In this document: one piece after another, positions 35,639-46,542 of the stretch
How positions within the stretch are numbered: the stretch's first letter is position 1
Layout: each line of letters starts with the position of its first letter
From: Streptomyces sp. NBC_00341
GTDB lineage: Bacteria; Actinomycetota; Actinomycetes; Streptomycetales; Streptomycetaceae
DNA: 64,000 nt
Assembly: GCF_041435055.1 (NCBI RefSeq)
Contig: NZ_CP108002.1
Location: 1,426,001 to 1,490,000, forward strand
Reading direction: 5' to 3'
The notes under the pieces: generated by a model
Told to the model about the DNA's origin: nothing
Seen by the model: only the letters and a program-made list of their open reading frames with translations
The model's database searches: none
Made by a program: the position numbers and the translations under genes

Positions 35639-36355
35639 GAATAACGCCCTTCTTCAATGTGGCAGTTGACTTTGAGCCGTCACGCGTTAACCGAGTCTGC
35701 CTGCGATTGATGCGGATTTATCGTACGCACCCAATGAGAGGCGCTTGCCAGAGTTGCGCGCCATCGGCCGGGCCCGGAGGCGAGGGTATCCGCAGCCCGG
35801 AAGACGTAAAGCCCCGTACCGTCGAGATCAAACCCATTGTCGTCATTGCGAACCCCGAACGCTTTAAGTGCGTTTCGCCTGGATTATACCGAACGGGTTG
35901 CGGCGGAGCAGGCGCTCGCCGTACCTGCCGGCACCCCGGATTGTGGATAGTTGTACGGAACTTGTAAAATTTTCTGTGATGTAAATTACACCCTTCTGAA
36001 CCGAAGGGGCGATTTAAGGCAGGGTTCACTCCCCCTTGGCTCGGCCGTCATGCATCCAATATCGGACTTCCTTTCCGAAAGATGCGTTATGTCCAACATT
36101 CACGCGCTGCCAAGTCGGCATTCCTGGCATTGGAAATCCCCAGGGCGTACGGCATCCGGACCAAAGGAGATCCATTGGATGCGACTCTCCTAAAGGCCCG
36201 TGGCACGCCCATTGTTATCAATGCGCGAGCGGGCACATTCGCCGGTTACGCGCCAATAGGAACCACGCCAGTAGCGCTTCGGGTAAAGACGGACGCGCCC
36301 TTCTCCTGACCCCAGCCGATTACGCACAGGGGAAAGCCGGTACACCGCTCCCCTA
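35639..36355. other. AT-rich intergenic region
   Basis: About 0.7 kb without a convincing gene between the TagF-like gene and the Nudix terminator. It is strikingly AT-rich for this genome, especially 35940-36120 (for example TTGTAAAATTTTCTGTGATG near 35960). Short open frames (for example 36082-36309) have atypical codon usage and no family likeness. It may carry the TagF-like promoter and could be foreign DNA. Confidence 0.5.
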
Positions 36356-36399
36356 CTGCTCCGGCGCGAGGGACCGACGGGTCCCTCGCACCGGAGCAG
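36356..36399 (-). terminator. Terminator after the Nudix gene
   Basis: CTGCTCCGGCGCGAGGGACC (36356-36375) and its near-perfect complement (36380-36399) form a 20-bp stem with one G-U position and a 4-base GACG loop. It lies 22 bp after the Nudix stop. Confidence 0.75.
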
Positions 36400-36420
36400 G
36401 CCGGCTCGGCCCGGCCGTGA

Positions 36421-36951
36421 TCAGCCCAGCCGTAAGTGGTGCAGCATCATCAGCCCGGCCGCCATGCCCGCGGCCGGCACCTCACCGCGGGCGATCATGT
36501 CGGGCACCAGCTTGAGCGGTATCCACTCGCGGCGCGAGGACTCGAAGGCGTCGCAGGGCTCGCCGGTCCATTCGGCCTGCTCGCCCCAGTAGAAGTGGTG
36601 CCGGGCGTCGGTGAGCCCGTTCGACGGCTCCACGGTCAGCAGCGGGCGCAGCGGTCCGGGACGCCAGCCGGTCTCCTCCTCCATCTCCCGCGCGGCCGCC
36701 GCGGCGAGGCCCTCACCGTCCTCGACGACGCCCGCGGCGAGTTCCCAGCCCCAGCTGTCGGTGATGAACCGGTGCCGCCAGAGGAGCAGCACCTCGTTCG
36801 CCTCGTTGACGACGGTGGCCGCGGCGACGGGGCGGAGCCGGATGACGTAGTGGTCGAGGTGGTCGCCGTCCGGGAGGACGACGTCGGCCAGATTGACCCG
36901 GAACCAGCGATTCTCGTACACAGTCTGTTCGTTCAGGTTCGTCCACTGCAC
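36421..36951 (-). CDS. Nudix hydrolase (ADP-ribose pyrophosphatase-like)
   Basis: 176 residues. The Nudix box is 'GVVEDGEGLAAAAAREMEEE' plus TGW (about residues 75-97), matching G-x5-E-x7-R-E-x-x-E-E-x-G with all key Glu residues. N-terminal 'VYENRWFRVNLADVVLPDGDHLDHYVIRLRP' and C-terminal 'EWIPLKLVPDMIARGEVP' resemble ADP-ribose pyrophosphatase-like members. It cleaves nucleoside diphosphates linked to another moiety; the exact substrate is not predictable. ATG at 36951. Confidence 0.9.
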   Translation of the reverse strand: MQWTNLNEQTVYENRWFRVNLADVVLPDGDHLDHYVIRLRPVAAATVVNEANEVLLLWRHRFITDSWGWELAAGVVEDGEGLAAAAAREMEEETGWRPGPLRPLLTVEPSNGLTDARHHFYWGEQAEWTGEPCDAFESSRREWIPLKLVPDMIARGEVPAAGMAAGLMMLHHLRLG

Positions 36952-37002
36952 AGTTCTGCCACCTTCTGACTAGTAGGTGGCCATATCGCAGCAGACCGGC
37001 GC

Positions 37003-38352
37003 TCACAGTGGTACGCGCAGCGATCCGTCGATCAGCTCCGCGGCCCGTTCCGCCTCCGCGCTGCCGCTCACGACCAGGTGCTCGCGCACGGAGCGCAGCC
37101 GGTCGCGCAGCCGCTGCGACTCCATGCCCCTGGCACGGTCCGCCATCTCCGCGGCCGTGACCGCCGCCCGGTCGGCCTCGCCCTGCCGCAGCTCGATGGT
37201 GGTCAGCATGGCCAGCCGGTGCACCCGGCCCCGGTCGTGCGCGGGCGTGCGCACCGCCGCCACCGCGTGCTCCCTGGCGGCGGGCAGGTCTCCGAGGCTC
37301 AACAGCGCCTCCGCCACCTGGACGTTGACCAGTCCCGGCTGGACGTACCCCGTCTCGTCCGGCTCCTTGCCCGGCCGGATGCGCTCGGCCTCCGACTCGG
37401 CGCGCCGGATGGACTTCAGGGCGCTCCCGCCGTCGCCGAGATGGGCGTATGCCTTGGCCTGCATCGCGTGCAGATCGGCGGCGAGCGCGGGAGTGATGTC
37501 GCGCCCGGCGGCCCGCAGCGCCGCCTCCGCGAACGCGACGGACTGCCGGTAGTCGGCCAGGAACAGCGACTGGTTGACCAGCAGCGCGATCACATAGCCG
37601 CCCAGCCCCCGGTCCCCGCTCGCCTTGGCGAGGCGCAGCGCCTGGTGGAAGTAGCGCTGGGCGAGCCCGTGCGCGTCGGAGTCGTAGGCGCAGATGCCCG
37701 CGACGGCCACCAGCCCGCCCGTCGCCCGGTGCAGCTGACGCCCCATCGCGTCGCTGTAGCCGCCGCGCAGCAGCGGGGCGGTCTCGGTGTTGAGGAAGCC
37801 GACGATGCGCGAACGCGTCGCGATACCGCCCGCCCTGCGGTACATCAGTTCGTAGTGGGCGCGGGCAGCGCGCAGTGTCGCTATGTCGGCCATGCTGACC
37901 CGGCTCGTACCGGCACGGGACACGTCCGCGTCCTCCGGCGGGTTCTCCCACTCCCACACCGGCATCACCGCGGTGGTCCCGGTGACGGCCGGGGCGGCGA
38001 CGACGTGCGGGCGCTGCTGTTCGTCGGAGCGCCACAGCGCGGTGGCCCGTTCGACGAATCCGGTGAGCGAGGACCCCTGCCCTGGAGCGCGCCCGCCGTG
38101 GGCCGCCATGCCGATGTCGTCGAGCGAGAGCGCCCTGCGCAGGCGGGTACCGAGGACTTCGCAGATCAGGTCGGGCACCTGGCCGCGCGGGCGCTGGCCC
38201 TTCAGCCAGCGGGCGACGGCGGTGTGTTCGTACCGCAGGCACAGGCCCCGGCCGCGGCCGGCCGAGTTGACGTGCGCGGCGAGCCCGGCCCGGGAGACAC
38301 CCGCCTCGTCGATCAGAGCCTCTAGCAGAGTGTTGGGCTCCATTGCCCCCAT
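37003..38352 (-). CDS. TPR-containing transcriptional regulator (NsdA/sporulation-associated type)
   Basis: 449 residues from the ATG at 38352 (446 from 38343), with GGAGGG close upstream. The N-terminal HTH-like region ('NTLLEALIDEAGVSRAGLAAHVNSAGRGRG' ... 'HTAVARWLKGQRPRGQVPDLICEVLG') has the layout of Streptomyces regulators such as NsdA. TPR-like helical repeats follow ('AQRYFHQALRLAKASGDRG', 'VAFAEAALRAAGRDITPALAADLHAMQAKAYAHLGDGGSA', 'QVAEALLSLGDLPAAREHAVAAVRT'). Relatives negatively control sporulation and antibiotic production; equating this with NsdA is not safe. A perfect palindrome lies 54 bp upstream (38406-38422). Confidence 0.8.
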   Translation of the reverse strand: MGAMEPNTLLEALIDEAGVSRAGLAAHVNSAGRGRGLCLRYEHTAVARWLKGQRPRGQVPDLICEVLGTRLRRALSLDDIGMAAHGGRAPGQGSSLTGFVERATALWRSDEQQRPHVVAAPAVTGTTAVMPVWEWENPPEDADVSRAGTSRVSMADIATLRAARAHYELMYRRAGGIATRSRIVGFLNTETAPLLRGGYSDAMGRQLHRATGGLVAVAGICAYDSDAHGLAQRYFHQALRLAKASGDRGLGGYVIALLVNQSLFLADYRQSVAFAEAALRAAGRDITPALAADLHAMQAKAYAHLGDGGSALKSIRRAESEAERIRPGKEPDETGYVQPGLVNVQVAEALLSLGDLPAAREHAVAAVRTPAHDRGRVHRLAMLTTIELRQGEADRAAVTAAEMADRARGMESQRLRDRLRSVREHLVVSGSAEAERAAELIDGSLRVPL

Positions 38353-38405
38353 TGCCCCCTCCGGTGGGTCGGCACGCCAGGACGTGTCGCCCCAGTGGAG
38401 CACGA

Positions 38406-38422
38406 TTCACACGGGGTGTGAA
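38406..38422. promoter_or_regulatory. Palindrome TTCACAC-N3-GTGTGAA
   Basis: A perfect 7-bp inverted repeat around GGG, 54-70 bp upstream of the TPR regulator start. Size, symmetry and position suggest an operator, possibly for the regulator itself. 38423-38716 beyond it holds no convincing gene. Confidence 0.5.
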
Positions 38423-38762
38423 CGGAATGCCCGAACCGTCCCGCTGCGCACGCTGTTGCGCGGGCCGGCGAATGGCTTGACTGGGTCCCTCGCAAGAGGC
38501 GGCCGGGTCGTCTGCTCCCCCTCGTACAGCACGACGACCCGCACCCGCGCCGTCCGCTCTGCCGACCTGCCCGACACTCCGCGGCAGCGCGGACGGCGCC
38601 GGATCGCACGACCCACTGCCCACGGATCGGAGGGTGGCCGCGGGTCGGCCGGCGCCGGGTTCCCCCGGACCCGGCCAGGGCCCGTGTGCGGTTCCCCGCC
38701 TCCGTGCGAGTACGCGGGAGGGGCGTGTCCGGTGGCCGGACGCTGTTGGCGAATGCCCCTTC

Positions 38763-38798
38763 ACTCCGTCCCATCGGATTTATCCGGTGGGACGGAGT
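38763..38798. terminator. Hairpin inside left IS end, over the transposase stop
   Basis: ACTCCGTCCCATCGGA (38763-38778) pairs with TCCGGTGGGACGGAGT (38783-38798) with one mismatch and a 4-base TTTA loop. The transposase stop codon (38780-38782) is in the loop. It can act as terminator for the transposase mRNA and block outside transcription. Confidence 0.6.
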
Positions 38799-40432
38799 GC
38801 TGCGAAGTGTGAGGTGCGTGTTGGGGCGAGTGGGGTGCCTGTGAGCCAGGCGTCGAGGCGGGTGAGGTTCATTCCGGCTGCGGTCAGCAGGTGTTGCAGG
38901 TGGGTTTTGGGATGGCCTCGGTAGCGGGACCTGCGCAGCCCGAAGGCGCGGACGCCCTGGGAGATGGTGCCTTCGATGCCGGCTCGGTGCTTGTAGCGTT
39001 GTTTCCATGGGTCGGTTTGCTGGTCGAGCCGGGCTGTGCGGAGGGCTTCGTGTTCGTCGCGGTGCCGCAGGGTGATCTCGCGTCCCATGTAGGCGACGCC
39101 GCGGGTGCACTGGTCGCGTGAGGGGCAGGGGCGGCAGTCCGCGGGTGAGAATCGGGCGCGGATCACGGGGCCTGACGAGCGTCGCCCGTCGTGCTGCCAC
39201 TGTCTGCTGGTCCTGCCGTTCGGGCAGGTCACCTGCTTGTTGTCCCAGTCGACGGCGAAGGCGTCGATGCTGTAGCCGTTGTTCGCGGCGGCCTGCCAGC
39301 CGGTGTTGGCCCCGACCGGTCCCACCAGTTCGATGCCATGGTCACGGCGGGCGGCGACCAGGTGTGCGGCATCGACGTAGCCGGCGTCGACCAGATGGAC
39401 ATCAGGCAACAGGTCCCGGCGGGCGAGAGCGTCGTGGATCTGGTCGGTGACCTGGACGTCGGCAGTGGCAGCGGTGGTGGTGATGACCTCGGTGATCAGG
39501 TGTGGGGCATCGGGTTCGCAGGTTTCGGTCAGATGAACCTTGTAGCCGCACCAGGCCCGGTCGCGTTTGGCCCCGTTGCGGGCGTCCGGATCATAGGCCG
39601 AGCGGATCCGTAACTGCCCAGGCGGGCAGTCCTTCGGCTTGCGCCAGCTCACCTCACCGCCGCTGACCTGGTATTCCTGCACCCACATCCGCCGTAGGAA
39701 CTCCACGGCCGGCAGCTCCCGCAGCCAGGCAGGCGCGTCAACGGACCACACAGCTTGCAGGAGCGTCATGCCGTCCTGGCCGACCTGTTCGGCGTGGCTG
39801 AGCCGGGCAGCCCAGCGGCTGGGGAACTTCGTGTCCTCCGGCCGGGCGGAGTACCGGTCGAACCACTCCGGCGGCGTCCGCTCGGCCAGCCACTGCGGAG
39901 CCGCGACCGCCAGTGCGTTCAGTGCCGCTCGCATCGCCTCGACGACGGACTCCAGCCGGTTCACCTCCCGCACCGCCGCCAGCACATGCGTGGCATCACT
40001 GCGCTGACGTCCACCGGCCTTGAGCAGCCCGGCCGCCGAAACGCTCTCCAGGACCGCATCCAGCACCCCGGCCTCGACGCCACCGGCGATGAGCCGTCCA
40101 CGGAACTCGCTCAGCACGGAGAAATCGAAGCCCGGATCGGTCAGCTCCAGCCCGAGCGCGTATTTCCAGTCGATCCTGGAGCGCACCGCGTGAGCGGCCT
40201 GCCGGTCCGACATCCCTTCGGCGAACTGCAACACCAGCACCATCGCCAACCGGCCCGGCGACGCCGCAGGCCGCCCCCGACCCGAGAAAAGACCCGCGAA
40301 CTCCACATCGGTGAAGACCGGCCCGAGCACATCTCTCACCCGGACTGCCAAGCACCCCTTCGGGAAGGCCGCGCGGGCCACCCTGACCGTCTCCGCCGGC
40401 ACCTCGCCAGGCACACCAGGACGCAACGACAT
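38780..40432 (-). CDS. IS1182-family transposase
   Basis: 550 residues from MSLRPGVPGEVPAETVRVAR. It has the DUF772 N-terminal DNA-binding part ('FAGLFSGRGRPAASPGRLAMVLVLQFAEGMSDRQAAHAVRSRIDWKYALGLEL') and a DDE domain ('GRQRSDATHVLAAVREVNRLE', 'HLVDAGYVDAAHLVAARRDHGIELVGPV', 'RAGIEGTISQGVRAFGLRRSRYRG'), with the Asp residues after 'RQRSD' and 'HLVDAGY' and the Glu in 'AGIEGT' as the probable triad. 'CRPCPSRDQCTR' is the zinc-like Cys cluster seen in IS1182. Full length and intact. The start is the ATG at 40432; an upstream in-frame extension lies outside the element. Confidence 0.9.
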   Translation of the reverse strand: MSLRPGVPGEVPAETVRVARAAFPKGCLAVRVRDVLGPVFTDVEFAGLFSGRGRPAASPGRLAMVLVLQFAEGMSDRQAAHAVRSRIDWKYALGLELTDPGFDFSVLSEFRGRLIAGGVEAGVLDAVLESVSAAGLLKAGGRQRSDATHVLAAVREVNRLESVVEAMRAALNALAVAAPQWLAERTPPEWFDRYSARPEDTKFPSRWAARLSHAEQVGQDGMTLLQAVWSVDAPAWLRELPAVEFLRRMWVQEYQVSGGEVSWRKPKDCPPGQLRIRSAYDPDARNGAKRDRAWCGYKVHLTETCEPDAPHLITEVITTTAATADVQVTDQIHDALARRDLLPDVHLVDAGYVDAAHLVAARRDHGIELVGPVGANTGWQAAANNGYSIDAFAVDWDNKQVTCPNGRTSRQWQHDGRRSSGPVIRARFSPADCRPCPSRDQCTRGVAYMGREITLRHRDEHEALRTARLDQQTDPWKQRYKHRAGIEGTISQGVRAFGLRRSRYRGHPKTHLQHLLTAAGMNLTRLDAWLTGTPLAPTRTSHFAALRPTG

Positions 40433-40450
40433 CTGCCCACCCCAAACACA

Positions 40451-40491
40451 ACGTCGGCCTGACCCACCAACGAGATGGATCAGGCCGACGT
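40451..40491. promoter_or_regulatory. Hairpin inside right IS end, before the transposase
   Basis: ACGTCGGCCTGA (40451-40462) pairs perfectly with TCAGGCCGACGT (40480-40491) across a 17-base loop. It lies between the right inverted repeat and the transposase start. Such hairpins can stop outside transcription, from pheT here, reading into the transposase gene, or sequester its translation start. Confidence 0.5.
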
Positions 40492-40562
40492 CACGACGAA
40501 GGGGCATTCGCCAACAGCATCCGGTGGCCGGACACGCCCCTCCTCGCTGTGCGTTTGAGCCG

Positions 40563-43072
40563 TTACGCGCCGCGCAGCACCGCGCCCGTGCGCTCGGCGG
40601 CCAGCGCCACCGCGGCGTCCCGGGCGGCGGTGGCCTCGTCGACGGTGAGCGTGCGGTCCGCGGCACGGAACCGCAGCGCGTACGCCAGGGACTTGTGGCC
40701 CCCGCCGATCTGCTCACCCGTGAAGACGTCGAACAGCCGCAGCGATTCGAGGAGTTCGCCCGCGCCCTCGCGCAGCGCCTGCTCCACCTCCGCGGCGGGC
40801 ACGTCCTGCGCCACGACCAGCGCGACGTCCTGGGTCGCCACCGGGAAGGTGGAGATCCTGGGCGCCTGGAGCGCGCCGTCCACGGCCTGCTCCAGGACGT
40901 CGAGCTCGACCTCCATGGCGCAGGTGCGCTCGGGCAGGTGGAGCTCCTTGATGACGCGCGGGTGCAGCTCACCGGCGTGCCCGAACAGGGTCTCCTCGCC
41001 GTTGACGTTCACGTACAGCGCGGCGCAGCGGCCCGGGTGCCACGGCGCGTGCTGCCCGGCGCGGACCGTGAGGTCGACACCGGCCTCACGGGCGATGGTG
41101 CGGGCGGCCTCGACGGAGTCCGCCCAGTCGGCCGGGCGGCCCTTGCCCCACCAGCCGGCCTGCTCGCGGGCGCCCGCGAGGACGACGGCGGCGCGGCGCG
41201 GCTGACGCGGCAGCGCGGCGTCGAGCGCGGCGATCTCCTCGTCGGAGGGGCGCCGGTCGACGGGCAGCCGGACGGGCTTGGTCTCCTGGCCGGTGGGCCT
41301 GAAGACGAGACCGGTCTCGAAGAGCGCGAGGTCGTGGCTGCCCCGGCCGTCATTGCGCCGCAGTGCGCCGAGGAGGCCCGGCAGCAGCGTGGTGCGCAGC
41401 GACGGCTCCTCGTCGGAGAGCGGGTTGACGAGCCTGACCGTGCGGCGGCGGGCGTCGTCGGCCGCCAGGCCCAGCTGGTCCAGGACCGCTTCGCCGGTGA
41501 ACGGGTAGTTCAGCGCCTCGACGTAGCCGGCCCCCGCGAGGGCCCGGCCGACGCGGCGGTGCAGCCGCTGGCGGTCGGTGAGCCCGCGGCCGGAGGGCGG
41601 CGTCGGGAGCGTGGACGGGAGGTTCTCGTAACCCTCCAGCCGGATGACCTCTTCGGCCAGATCGTTCGGCTCGTTCAGGTCGGGCCGCCAGGACGGCGCC
41701 GTGACGAGGAGCTCGTCCTGCCCGTAGACGTCGCAGCCGACCTCCTGGAGGCGGCGTACGACGGTCTCGCGGCCGTAGGCGACACCGGCCACCTTGTCCG
41801 GGTGGTCGGCCGCCATCGTGATGGTGCGCGGGCCGGACGGGGCGGTCACCTCGGTGACCCCCGCCTCCGCCGTGCCGCCGGCGAGCAGCACCAGCAGGTC
41901 CACGGTGCGCTGCGCGGCAGCGGCGGCGGCCTGCGGGTCGACGCCGCGCTCGAAGCGCTTGGACGCCTCGGAGGCCAGCTTGTGGCGGCGCGCGGTGCGG
42001 GCGATCGAGATCGCGTCGAAGTGCGCGGCCTCGATGACGACCTCGGTGGTGCGGGTGTCCTCCTCGGCGTCCGCGATCTCCGTGTTGGCCCCGCCCATGA
42101 CACCGGCCAGGCCGATCGGCCCGCGGTTGTCGGTGATGACGAGGTCGGCCGGGTCCAGGACCCGGACGGCGCCGTCGAGGGTGGTGAGCTTCTCGCCGCG
42201 CTCGGCGCGGCGCACCCCGATCGGGCCGTCGATCCGGGTCCGGTCGTAGGCGTGCAGCGGCTGGCCGAGTTCGAGCATCACGTAGTTGGTGACGTCGACC
42301 GCGAGCGAGATCGGCCGCATCCCGGCCTTCTGGAGCCGGCGCCGCAGCCAGATCGGGGAACGGGCCTCGGGCTGCAGGCCGACCACGGTGCGCGCGGTGA
42401 AGCGGGAGCAGCCGATCGGGTCCGCGACCTGGACCGGGTAGCCGTACGCGTTCGGCGCGGGCACGTCCAGGAGGGCCGGGTCGCGCAGCGGCAGACCGTA
42501 GGCGATGGCGGTCTCACGGGCGACGCCGCGCATCGACAGGCAGTAGCCCCGGTCGGGGGTGACGGCGATGTCGAGGACCTCGTCGACGAGCTGGAGCAGC
42601 TCGATGGCGTCGGTCCCGACCTCGTGCTCCGGCGGCAGCACGATGATGCCGCCACTGCCGTCGTCGCCCATGCCCAGCTCGTCGCCGGAGCAGATCATGC
42701 CGTGCGAGGTCTTGCCGTACGTCTTGCGCGAGGCGATCGCGAAGTCGCCGGGCAGCACCGCGCCGGGGAGGACCACGACGACCTTGTCGCCGACGGCGAA
42801 GTTACGGGCGCCGCAGACGATCTCCTGCGGTTCGCCGGTGCCGTTCGCGGCGCCGACGTCCACCGTGCAGAAGCGGATGGGCTTCTTGAAGCCCTCCAGC
42901 TCCTCGATGGTGAGCACCTTTCCGACGACCAGCGGGCCCTTGAGGCCGGCGCCGGTCTGCTCGACCGTCTCGACCTCGAGGCCGACGGCGACGAGCTTGG
43001 CCTGTACATCACGGCCGGTCTCGGTGGCAGGCAGGTCGACGTACTCCCGCAGCCAGGAAAGCGGGACGCGCA

Positions 43073-43073
<1 letters not shown>
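40563..43073 (-). CDS. pheT: Phenylalanine-tRNA ligase beta subunit
   Basis: 836 residues. N-terminal '[20 protein letters not shown]' and a tRNA-binding EMAP-like domain (about 40-150: '[26 protein letters not shown]', '[23 protein letters not shown]'), then B3/B4 ('[18 protein letters not shown]', '[38 protein letters not shown]'), B5 and the C-terminal ferredoxin-like anticodon domain ('[30 protein letters not shown]'). With PheS it charges tRNA-Phe as an alpha2beta2 enzyme and edits mis-acylated Tyr-tRNA. ATG at 43073 overlaps the pheS TGA by one base (TGATG). The frame stays open upstream inside pheS without pheT-like sequence. Confidence 0.96.
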
Positions 43074-44278
<1,205 letters not shown>

Positions 44279-44323
44279 CTAAGGGCCACAAGGTGTGGGA
44301 GGCGCCCGTGGGCCGCTCGGCCC

Positions 44324-45457
44324 CTACTTCATGTAGGCCGGCGTGCTCACGGGCAGGATAAATCGGAATTCGGCGCCGCCGCCGGGGCCGCGGCCGACGG
44401 TGATCGTGCCGCCGTGCGCCTCGACGATGCCCTTGACGATGTAGAGGCCCAGGCCCGTGCCACCGCGCTTGCTGCCCCGCCAGAAGCGGGTGAAGACGCG
44501 GCCCATCGACTCCTCGGGGATGCCGGTACCTTCGTCGCTCACGGTGACGGCCGTTCCCTTCTCGTCGCTCTTGGCCGGTGCGGGTGCCACCTCGATGGTG
44601 ACGGTTCCCTCGCCGTGGCGCACCGCGTTTTCCAGCAGGTTGCCCAGCACCTGGTCGACCTTGTCCGGGTCGGCCCAGACGGCGGGCAGCGGCTGGCAGG
44701 TGCGGACGAGGAAACGGTCCGGCTCCTGGCCGTTCGCGGTGAGCGCCTGGATGTGGCGCTCCACGGCCGCCGAGAGGTCCACGGGCTGGCGGCGCAGTTC
44801 CAGGCGGCCCGAGTCGATCCGGGAGATGTCGAGCAGTTCCGTGATGAGCCGGGTGACTCGGTTGGCGTCGGCGTAGACCGTCTCCAGCATCAGCCGCTTC
44901 TGGTCGTCGGTGAACCGCTCCCATTTGGCCAGCAGCGTGGCGGTGAAGCCCTTGACGGAGGTCAGCGGCGAGCGCAGTTCGTGTGCGACGGTGGCGATCA
45001 GCTCGGCGTGGCTGCGCTCGCTGCGGCGGCGGGCCTCGGTGCCGCGCAGGCTGATCACCAGCTTGCGGACGGGCCCGGTGGGGCTCTCGCGTACGTAGCG
45101 TGCGGAGACGAGGACCTCGCGGCCGCCGGGCAGCAGCAGATTGCGTTCGGGCTGGCCGACCCGGGTGGCGAGGCCGCCGTAGGGGTCGGTCAGCTCCCAC
45201 CAGCGGCGGCCCTTGAGGTCCTCCAGCGGCAGCGCGTGCTCCAGCGGGCGGCCGAGGGCGGCGGCCCTGGGCACGGCGGTGATCCGTGCGGCGGCGGCGT
45301 TGAAGCAGATCACCCGGCCGGTCTCGTCGGCGACGACGAGCCCGTCGGGAAGGTCGTCGGGGTCAAGACCCGGGCCGGCGGGGCCGGCGTCCGGGTCCGC
45401 GTCCACGCGCACGACGGCCGCGTCCGTCGCCTGCGGTCCGCTCATGCCGACAGCCAT
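44324..45457 (-). CDS. Sensor histidine kinase, orphan
   Basis: 377 residues. Residues about 25-140 are a PAS-like domain ('[28 protein letters not shown]'), then HisKA '[24 protein letters not shown]' with the phospho-His, and HATPase_c with '[18 protein letters not shown]' (N box), '[17 protein letters not shown]' (G1) and '[19 protein letters not shown]' (G2). No membrane helices, so it is a soluble cytoplasmic kinase. There is no response regulator next to it. The start may be ATG 45457 or the GTG at 45472. It is divergent to none and lies between pheS and a 23S methyltransferase on the same strand, which suggests an old linkage with translation genes. Confidence 0.9.
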   Translation of the reverse strand: MAVGMSGPQATDAAVVRVDADPDAGPAGPGLDPDDLPDGLVVADETGRVICFNAAAARITAVPRAAALGRPLEHALPLEDLKGRRWWELTDPYGGLATRVGQPERNLLLPGGREVLVSARYVRESPTGPVRKLVISLRGTEARRRSERSHAELIATVAHELRSPLTSVKGFTATLLAKWERFTDDQKRLMLETVYADANRVTRLITELLDISRIDSGRLELRRQPVDLSAAVERHIQALTANGQEPDRFLVRTCQPLPAVWADPDKVDQVLGNLLENAVRHGEGTVTIEVAPAPAKSDEKGTAVTVSDEGTGIPEESMGRVFTRFWRGSKRGGTGLGLYIVKGIVEAHGGTITVGRGPGGGAEFRFILPVSTPAYMK

Positions 45458-45569
45458 ATTCCCGTACCCCACCTCTCGAACCGGTGCAGTGGGCCCCCGA
45501 GTTCGTCACCCTACTAGTCGTCGGTGACGGAGCGACACCCTGCGTCGCTCCGAGAGACGACCGGCCGGG

Positions 45570-46412
45570 TCAGCCCGTGCCGCGGGGCGGGCGCTGGGCG
45601 CGCGCGGAGGCGTACAGGCAGACGGCGGCGGCGGTGGCGAGGTTGAGGCTCTCCGCCTTGCCGTGGATCGGCACCCGCACCACGGCGTCGGCCAGCGCCC
45701 GGGTCTCCTCCGGCAGGCCCCAGGCCTCGTTGCCGAAGACCCAGGCGGTGGGGCCGCCCATGGTGCCCGCGTCGAGTTCGTCGTCGAGGTCGTCCTCGCC
45801 CGCGCCGTCGGCGGCCAGGATCCGAGAGCCCGCGTCCCGCAGCCCCCGTACGGCCTGCTCGACGGGCACCCCGACGGCGACCGGCAGGTGGAAGAGCGAA
45901 CCGACGGAAGCGCGCACCGACTTGGGGTTGTAGAGGTCGACCGAGGCGTCGGTGAGGACGACGGCGTCGGCGCCCGCCGCGTCGGCGCAGCGCAGCACCG
46001 TACCGGCGTTCCCGGGGTCCCGGACGTTCGCCAGGACGGCGACGAGCTTCGGCCGCCCGGCGAGGACCGACTCGAACGGCGAGTCGAGGAAGCGGCAGAC
46101 GCCGATCAGGCCCTGCGGGGTCACGGTCTGCGACACATCGGCGAGCACCTCGCTGTCGGCCAGGTGCACCCGTGCGCCCGCCGCGAGGGCCGCGTCGATG
46201 ATGGCCTCGTACCGCTCGGCGGCCTCCACGGTGGCGAACAGCTCGACCAGGGTCGCCTCGCCGTCGTCGCCCCGGTGGGCCGCGGCCTCGCGCACGGCCT
46301 GCGGTCCCTCGGCGATGAACCTGCGCTCCTTGCCGCGGAAGTTGCGCCTGGCCAGCCGCCGGGCGGCGGCGACCCGTGGCGATCGCGGGGAGATCAGTTC
46401 AGGGATGCCCAT
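45570..46412 (-). CDS. SpoU/TrmH-family RNA 2'-O-methyltransferase
   Basis: 280 residues from MGIPELISPRSPRVAAAR. N-terminal substrate-binding region 'RRNFRGKERRFIAEGPQAVREA', then the SPOUT knot: motif 1 'LANVRDPGNAGTVLRCADAAG', motif 2 'GNEAWGLP' and motif 3 'VRVPIHGKAESLNLATAAAV'. It methylates ribose of 23S rRNA or tRNA with S-adenosylmethionine. The start ATG is at 46412; open frame to 46520 upstream includes the rplT terminator. The gene is downstream of rplT and of the terminator at 46481-46515. Confidence 0.92.
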   Translation of the reverse strand: MGIPELISPRSPRVAAARRLARRNFRGKERRFIAEGPQAVREAAAHRGDDGEATLVELFATVEAAERYEAIIDAALAAGARVHLADSEVLADVSQTVTPQGLIGVCRFLDSPFESVLAGRPKLVAVLANVRDPGNAGTVLRCADAAGADAVVLTDASVDLYNPKSVRASVGSLFHLPVAVGVPVEQAVRGLRDAGSRILAADGAGEDDLDDELDAGTMGGPTAWVFGNEAWGLPEETRALADAVVRVPIHGKAESLNLATAAAVCLYASARAQRPPRGTG

Positions 46413-46480
46413 GATCGGCGGCGAGCCTCTCTGCGTACGAAGGTGCGGGTCGTGACAGGTGGTGACGGGGGTGCAACGCA

Positions 46481-46515
46481 CCGGACCCGCAGACGGCGAG
46501 CGCCTGCGGGTCCGG
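46481..46515 (-). terminator. Terminator of infC-rpmI-rplT
   Basis: CCGGACCCGCAG (46481-46492) pairs perfectly with CTGCGGGTCCGG (46504-46515) across an 11-base loop, 28 bp after the rplT stop. No U-run. Confidence 0.75.
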
Positions 46516-46542
46516 CTCAATACCAGGAAGTGCGGCCCTGAA

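Larger units (their letters stand above)
38717..40543. mobile_element. IS1182-family insertion sequence
   Basis: About 1.83 kb bounded by near-perfect inverted repeats. The left end is 38717-38764 and the right end 40496-40543; the outer GGAGGGGCGTGTCCGG and the inner CTGTTGGCGAATGCCCCTTC are shared, with a few mismatches between. It carries one transposase gene on the minus strand. Hairpins just inside each end (38763-38798 and 40451-40491) flank the gene. No target-site duplication could be fixed with certainty. It sits 19 bp after the pheT stop and did not break a recognised gene. Confidence 0.82.

Noticed and set aside
36082..36309. 75-codon plus frame in the AT-rich spacer
   Set aside because: No ribosome binding site, atypical codon use and no recognisable protein; probably chance.
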